A stretch of 64,000 nt of DNA from Lewinellaceae bacterium. GTDB lineage: Bacteria; Bacteroidota; Bacteroidia; Chitinophagales; Saprospiraceae. The translations under genes were made by a program, and so were the position numbers. The DNA lies in NCBI GenBank assembly GCA_016712415.1, contig JADJRC010000001.1, positions 548,280 through 612,279 of the forward strand. Direction: 5' to 3'. This document shows positions 58,509 through 64,000 of the stretch, one piece after another. Every line of letters begins with the position of its first letter. Positions within the stretch are counted from its first letter, which is position 1. The notes beneath the pieces were generated by a model that did no database searches, was not told the origin of the DNA, and saw only the letters and a list, made by a program, of their open reading frames with translations.

Positions 58509-60266
58509 ATGGATCGCAATCTGCCACCATGCCGGAAATATCGCACCTGTGCTTTAGCATGGGCGTTCACGATATTGCTGCAGTTCGCTCCCGCGATATT
58601 GCCCGCTCAGACGTTTGAGGCAGAGACCGACACCAGGGAAGTGGTATTGGGCAGTGCTTTTGAGGTGTCGTTTACCCTGAAAGATGCCCAGGGCGCAAGG
58701 TTTGTCGCACCTGATTTTAGCAATTTCAAGGTCGTCAGCGGGCCTTCGGAAATGCGGGGCATGACCATCATCAACGGCCGCTCCACAACGCGTCAGAGCT
58801 GGACCTTTGAACTGGAGCCCAAACGCACAGGTAACTTCAATATTGGCGCGGCCGGCATCACGGTAAATGGTAAAACGCTGACAACCAATACGCTGGCGAT
58901 AAAGGTTGTTCCGGCGCGCGACAGGTCCAATGTCAATGTACCACCCGGTGCGACCGATAATCTTTTTATCGCCAGCGAGTTGGATCGCGAAAACGCCTGT
59001 CCAGGCCAGCAGGTCACCTGGCGCATCAAACTGTATACCCAACTCTCTATTGAAGGCGCCGACATCATCGAATTGCCTGACTTTGAAGGCTTTTATTCCA
59101 AGGAAAAACGCCGTTTTGATACCCGCGTGACGTACCAGACCATCCGCGGGAAACGCTATGCTGTTAAGGTCTTGCACGAAGAAGCGCTGTTTCCGCTGGA
59201 GGCGGGCGAATTGACGGTTGGCCCGGCCAAAGTGCGCATCGGGGTGGAACAGCCCGGCCGGTTCGGTTCTTTTCTTATCCCGAAACCGGTGCTTTTCCAA
59301 ACCCAGCCCATAGCCTTGAAAGTTAAGCCGTTACCTGCTCCGGCGCCCGAAAAATTCACCGGCGGCGTCGGCCGATACGATTGGTCGGTACAACTTGACC
59401 GGGATTCATTGTCGACCGACGACGCTTTTTCCATCACCCTTTCGGTGCGCGGCAACGGCGATGCCAAGCGTTTTGCACCGCCCAAACTGGCCTTGCCTCC
59501 CGGACTCGAATCTTTCGACCCCAAGATAAAGGAAGAGGAGGAATACGAAAATGGCGAAGAGGTGGTCCATACCAAAGTGCTGGAATACATCATCCTTCCC
59601 AAAGAACCAGGGGAATATCGCCTTGCACCCGAACTTTCCTATTTTGATACAGACAGCAACAAATTTCGACTGCTCCGTGCCGACAGCCTCCCCGTCGTCC
59701 GCATCACGGCTGGTAAAAATTATGGCATCATCACACCCGTGGATACGGTTGCCGTTTTGCCGCCGGTTGTAGCGCCCGAACCTGGTTTTCTTGAAAAAAT
59801 GTTCGATTGGCTCCAGTCGCCTGCCTTGTGGGGCATCCTGGCAATACCTTTGCTGGCGTACGGCGTTTATGTACTGCTGAAAAAGAAGAAAAAAGTGACG
59901 CCGCAGCCGACCCGACCTGCCCGTCAGCAGCGTCCCTCATCAAAAACCTCTGCCGATCGTTTTGCGCAAGTAAGACAATTGGTGCATGGTGGCGATCCGC
60001 GCGCTTTTTATGACGAATTGTTTAAGTTTCTACAGGCATACCTGGCTTCCAGGCTGGCCCTCACACCCGCCCACATGACCCAGCAAACGGTACAAAAGAT
60101 GCTGAGCGAGCGAGGGGTCGCTTCCGGCACGATACAGGACCTGCTCTCCGTATGGCATACCTGCGAACAGGCACTCTTTGCAGGTCAAACCCAGGCCGTC
60201 CAGATGGAGCCTACCCTGCGAACCGCACAATCAGTCATTCAGGTACTCGACAAAAGCAATCTGTAG
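58509..60266 (+). CDS. batD: BatD-family protein (aerotolerance-type)
   Basis: About 585 residues from MDRNLPPCRKY, chosen because it starts the signal peptide (ALAWAFTILLQFAPAILPAQ). The large periplasmic part shows BatD strands (FTLKDAQGARFVAPDFSNFKVVSGPS, SWTFELEPKRTGNFNIGAAGITVNGK, FTGGVGRYDWSVQLDRDSLSTDDAF). A single membrane helix follows (ALWGILAIPLLAYGVYVLL) and then a ~130-residue cytoplasmic tail with helical repeats. BatD usually works with the MoxR ATPase and VWA proteins BatA/B; none is in this window. The role is envelope stress tolerance by family, not shown here. Confidence 0.87.
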   Translation: MDRNLPPCRKYRTCALAWAFTILLQFAPAILPAQTFEAETDTREVVLGSAFEVSFTLKDAQGARFVAPDFSNFKVVSGPSEMRGMTIINGRSTTRQSWTFELEPKRTGNFNIGAAGITVNGKTLTTNTLAIKVVPARDRSNVNVPPGATDNLFIASELDRENACPGQQVTWRIKLYTQLSIEGADIIELPDFEGFYSKEKRRFDTRVTYQTIRGKRYAVKVLHEEALFPLEAGELTVGPAKVRIGVEQPGRFGSFLIPKPVLFQTQPIALKVKPLPAPAPEKFTGGVGRYDWSVQLDRDSLSTDDAFSITLSVRGNGDAKRFAPPKLALPPGLESFDPKIKEEEEYENGEEVVHTKVLEYIILPKEPGEYRLAPELSYFDTDSNKFRLLRADSLPVVRITAGKNYGIITPVDTVAVLPPVVAPEPGFLEKMFDWLQSPALWGILAIPLLAYGVYVLLKKKKKVTPQPTRPARQQRPSSKTSADRFAQVRQLVHGGDPRAFYDELFKFLQAYLASRLALTPAHMTQQTVQKMLSERGVASGTIQDLLSVWHTCEQALFAGQTQAVQMEPTLRTAQSVIQVLDKSNL

Positions 60267-60274
60267 GCTCCTGC

Positions 60275-61237
60275 TCACGACTGCTCGTCGCTCAAGAGTA
60301 CATAGTTCCGGTATTCTCCCGGCCTCCAGCCGCTACGTTTTTCGATCCAGTTCGACAGCCGGTCTTTTAACGACCAGGTGGCCTGCGTCGGGTCGCCGCT
60401 GAACTGCCAGTTCATGACCTGTATGCGGGGCTGCATGACTGCTGGGTGCTTCCCGGTGAAGCGTTCGAGCGGCTCGGCGCCGTCGTAATGATATACCGCC
60501 TTGTCTCCTACCATCTGTTCGACGACATCGTCGGAATGCCAGAGGCGGTTGAATCCCTGTTGTTTCCGCTGTTGTGCGGCCGGATTTTTTACCCAGCCGT
60601 AGTGGTAGATGCAGGCGGGAAGGCGACGTACGCGAGCTGGCCCTCCCCGACCCTCCCCCGAGGGAGGGGGGCGCTACGGACAACACGCGTCCCCCCTCCC
60701 CTCGGGGGAGGGGTCGGGGGAGGGGTTGCGCCTAAACCCCTGCGCATCCCTGTACGAGCGTATACGCTTGTCATTTCGGACAATGCGGACCTCCCTGCGG
60801 TACCAGCGCCGGCTGACGCCGATATAATCGTAGGAACCGTAAAAATGCCGGTAATCGAACAACAGGCCTTCTGTTTGAGGATCGTGAAGCCAGCGTTCCA
60901 TACCCGCACGGATGGCAGGCAGATCGGCCTCGTGCACACACTCATCGGCCTGGATGTAGAAACACCAGTCGTATTCAGGCGGTATTGCGTCGAAAGCTTT
61001 GTTGGTTTCTTCTGCCAACACCCGGCCACCTTCCCGGAGCGAATCGTTCCATTCTGTTTCCACGATATGGATTTTGGGGTCGCCGATACTGCGTACGAGT
61101 TCGAGGGTGCCGTCGTCAGATTTTCCCACGGCAACAACAAAATAATCGCATACCGGCAGGATCGATTGGATGGCCTCTGCCACCGGGTAGTCGTAGCGGA
61201 CGGCATTGCGTATAAAGGTAAAACCGGCGACTTTCAT
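60275..61237 (-). CDS. Glycosyltransferase (GT2-like), interrupted by a palindromic element
   Basis: From MKVAGFTFIRNA the product shows the GT-A fold: SILPVCDYFVVAVGKSDDGT, the metal-binding region WCFYIQADECVHE (a DxD variant, QADE) and YIGVSRRWYRREVR. Its tail is IYHYGWVKNPAAQQRKQQGFN, the C-terminal HYGWV block of this family. Between RDAQGFRRN and ARVRRLPACIY an 85-base inverted-repeat element is inserted. The two halves stay in the same frame but the element brings a TAG at 60676-60674. The native protein would be ~290 residues, so the element has probably inactivated it unless the stop is read through. It may act in surface polysaccharide synthesis. Confidence 0.75.
60641..60725. repeat. 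GC-rich palindromic element inserted in a gene
   Basis: Arms 60641-60671 and 60690-60724 (CCCTCCCCGACCCTCCCCC-type words and their complement) flank a short unlike centre. In the host gene frame it encodes NPSPDPSPEGRG, a peptide known from similar REP-like insertions in other bacteria, followed by a stop. Confidence 0.8.
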
Positions 61238-61316
61238 AGCGGCGAAATTACTGGTCCCATGCGGGAAAGACATCAATATCCTTTGGGTATGGTACTATTC
61301 CCGGTCAAGCAAGCAC

Positions 61317-64000
61317 TCACTGCTCCACCAGCAACACGCCGACGGTCATCCATTGCTCCGACTCTACCCGGTAAAAATACGCGCCTGCCGACAGCACACC
61401 GATGTCGAAACTCGTACTTTCCTCAAACAGAAGCCTTTTTATCTGATTGCCTTTCGCATCGAACAGTCTGAAAACCAGGCTCCCCGGCAGATTTTCGGTG
61501 TAGACGGACACCTTGCCGCCGGAGGCCACCACATTCGGATATACCCGCACTTCGGGCGATTTCCCATCAACAATATCCGGATGATCGACGCCTGTGAGCA
61601 GCGAATCTTTGGGCAGGGTGAGGATAAACTGCCCGAAATCGGACTGTGTATTGAAGAATGTGACCGAGCCGTCGGAGCCACTGGTCACCGTTGCTGCCGA
61701 ATCGATCTGTGCCCACACCGGCCCTTCGCCGTTTGGCGCCCGATGCCAGAGTTTGTATGCGCCGGCCGGCTGGTTGGCGGGCGCCAGCCCGATTTGGTCA
61801 AGGCTGATTTCGAGGAGTCCCTGCACCCACGTGTTGTCTGAAAAATGACGCGCCACCCAGTACGAACGGCTCACGGTATCGCCCGCCGGCGATACATCGG
61901 GCAGCAGGTTGATCCGCGTCACACAAATCTCTTGTGTGGGAATGGGGGCAAGATCGGCGAATTTCATGGTCATGCCTGTACCCGGGAAAATAGTGGCGCC
62001 GGGCGAGTCAGCAAAGTTTCGGGCACTCACACCTGGCCCGATGGCGACAGTTGAGGCGATACGCGAGGCGCTGCCCGTCAGGCTTCCGTGCTTGCTACCC
62101 AGGCGGTCGAATACCCTGTTGCCGTCGGGCTCATTGAACTGGTAATAGGCCAGCATATCGGTTTCTTCGCCGGGAATTTTTCGCAGGTGCATCTTTTCGC
62201 GTATCTCTTCCTGCGTCAGCGCTCGGTTGTACACACAAATCTCGTCGAGGTCGCCTTTCATATAACGTCCGCCCCAGCCTTTGTAGTTGCCAAGCCGGGC
62301 GGCGGAACTGAAATCCACGGGTGCGGCCACAAAATTGTGCTTCGACGCAATTCCGTTTAGATACAGGGTTACACCGGAAGGTTCCACGACCATGGCTACA
62401 TGGCTCCATTCGCCCGATGGAACGAACAGGCCGCTTTCCCACCACCAGGCGCCTGCAGGCCAGTGGTAGCCCAATTGATTGTTGCCGGGCAGAAAATTAA
62501 AACCAGCCGATTCGCCGTCGTGCATATAAACCGGACTGTAATCGGGCTGCTCACCGTCGGGCTTAACCCAGGCGGTGATGGTCAAATGGTTGGTAGCCAC
62601 GCCAAGTGCGGGCAGGGCTACATACCCTTCATTGTCGTTGCCACCCAAACGAGCAGCAATACCCGGTATACTGTCGGCAGTACAGTCGTTTTTTATCCGG
62701 ATCGAGAGGGTATCGGTAAAAACACCCTGTGGCGTGGAAAGGCTCATGATGGCCTGGTAATCGCCCGGCTGTCCGAACAGAACTTTGGGGTTGCGCGCAT
62801 TGGCGTCGCTGACGAAGGCCGCACCGGGAAACTGCCAGGCCCAGGATGCGCCGTTGTGATCTACTACGGAGTAGTCGTCGAAGTAGATGGTATCGCGCGC
62901 ACAGCCGCTTTCAAGGGCGCTGCACATGGCCTGAACGACGGTTTGCGACGGCTCGTACAGGTCGGCTTCCCAAACGCCGAAGCCCCAGCAGCCATTGCGA
63001 ACCTTTGCCGGTCTTGTAAAAAGGTTTGAGGCGGTTGGTTTCAGCCGAAAGGGGCAATCCGTCGCTGTATGGCTGCCAGTCGGCCAGGTTGTTGTTGCGG
63101 TAAAAAACGCCTGCATCGGTGCCGAGGTATATGCCGCCGTCGGTGCCGTACTGGGCCATGATATTAGTGATGCGGATGCCGTTAAGGATGGCAGTGGTGA
63201 GATTGATCCAACTCTGCCCGCCGTCGATGCTTTTGTATATTTTTTTGCCGTTGGAACCGTACGTGACGGCTACCCAGAGCAGGTTTTCGTCTTCGGCGCT
63301 GACGGCCATTTTCACCCGGTCGTTGTTGTTGGGTAGCGGAAGTTTGGTTAGTTGAGCCCAGGTACTTCCGCCATCGCCGGAGCGCCACATGGCGTCGTCG
63401 GTGCCGTCCCACTGGGAGCAATAGAGCACATCGGGATTGGCGCGGCAGACCTCGATTTCGTACACTTTATTGTCAACATTGCCGGGAAAGGTGTGCAGGG
63501 CGGTATAGGAAGTGCCGCCGTCGGTACTTTTCCAGAGTTTGTTTTCAAAACCGATATACACATGATTCCAGCAGCGCGGGTCGAAGGCCATTTCCGAGTT
63601 GGAATAATAGGCATAACTCTCATTGGGGAACAGTCCGACTGGAAACCCGCTTACGCCATCTCCAAATCCGCCTTTGAGCCTGTATCCGCCAATATCAGAG
63701 AAATAAGTCTTGCGGGCATCGCCGGGGTTTACATAACCCGTGGCTGATTCAGCCCCGCCCATACGGTAGAATTTCCCTTCGGGAAAGGACTCATGCCAGG
63801 CCATGTTGCCGTTGTGGTAACGCCCGCCCACGAGCACGTCCTCGTTCCAGCCCGAATCGAAACCCCACATATCGGAACCTGAAATGCCGTTCATACGCGC
63901 TTCGATGTTCTGGGCAAAATCAGTGGAATAGTTCAGGCCACCGTCCGATGCGATCCACAGGTCGCTGCCGGTAGCCGCCAGGGCCCGATGTCCGGGTGAC
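61317..64000 (-). CDS. Secreted BNR-propeller / PKD / LamG protein, T9SS type A cargo (5' end outside window; frameshift at ~63000)
   Basis: Open to the window edge, so the N-terminus is missing. The visible part starts with sortilin/BNR-type propeller repeats (LWIASDGGLNYS, LWKSTDGGTSYTAL, MWRSGDGGSTWAQL, IYKSIDGGQSWINL). A PKD-like module (WQFPGAAFVSDANARNPKVLFGQPGDY) follows, then a LamG/concanavalin fold (LTITAWVKPDG ... WSHVAMVVEPSGVTLYLNG ... DLDEICVYNRALTQEEI). It ends in a type A sorting domain (VYPNVVASGGKVSVYTENL). The function may be glycan or protein binding or hydrolysis at the surface. The frame breaks near 63000, where GGCAAAGGTTCG should read GGCAAAGTTCG (KTGKVRNGCWGFGVWE). 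I take this as an indel error within one gene. Confidence 0.8.

Overview
The window looks like Bacteroidota chromosome, most likely a Saprospiria-type organism; the genus cannot be fixed from the sequence. The evidence is: six large secreted or adhesin-like proteins, five with visible type IX secretion (T9SS) C-terminal domains; the T9SS/gliding genes porZ and gldB and a PorT-family barrel; the short glycogen synthase - DUF4270 - glmS - DUF4290 gene order; and several TAnnTTTG promoter -7 boxes typical of the phylum.

Layout. 0-4.4 kb: 3' part of a giant Ig/PKD-like repeat adhesin with a type B T9SS domain. 4.4-18.3 kb: ABC-2 exporter pair, lpdA, an unknown secreted protein, three secondary transporters (two DAACS, one MFS), a Nudix hydrolase, a 31-bp tandem array, an SMP-30-like protein, an alpha/beta hydrolase and a PfkB kinase. 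18.35-30.8 kb: a visibly AT-richer accessory region holding two orphan genes, a secreted M60-like metallopeptidase, an SBBP-repeat protein, an IS256-family element, a decayed TPR-CHAT gene, an IS3-family remnant and a 40-bp inverted-repeat element. It ends at tRNA-Lys(TTT), which has two degenerate tRNA-like copies upstream. The genes between 19.3 and 25.4 kb are separated by members of one intergenic inverted-repeat family, so the block has a cassette-like layout.

31-48 kb: rbfA, nadD, an FkbM methyltransferase, porZ, a LolD-like ATPase, a flippase, a short glycogen synthase, a DUF4270 lipoprotein, glmS, DUF4290, a pentameric ligand-gated channel homologue, an OmpA protein, tsaB and two ArsR-fold regulators. 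48-64 kb: a SprB-repeat T9SS protein, the rpsF-rpsR-rplI operon, DUF2905, alpha-glucan phosphorylase, a PorT-family barrel, gldB, batD, a glycosyltransferase interrupted by a GC-rich palindromic element, and the 3' part of a LamG/PKD T9SS protein.

A window-wide feature is the number of one-base indels, mostly in short homopolymer runs, that split otherwise well-conserved genes: the adhesin, the 8.6-kb gene, DAACS-2, M60 (three), SBBP, the IS256 transposase (two or three), nadD, porZ, the SprB protein and the LamG protein. Hitting core genes such as nadD and porZ, they look more like sequencing or assembly error than biology, so I annotate each as one reconstructed gene. True decay is confined to the TPR-CHAT gene, the IS3 remnant and the tRNA-like copies. 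I saw no CRISPR array, prophage or integrase gene.
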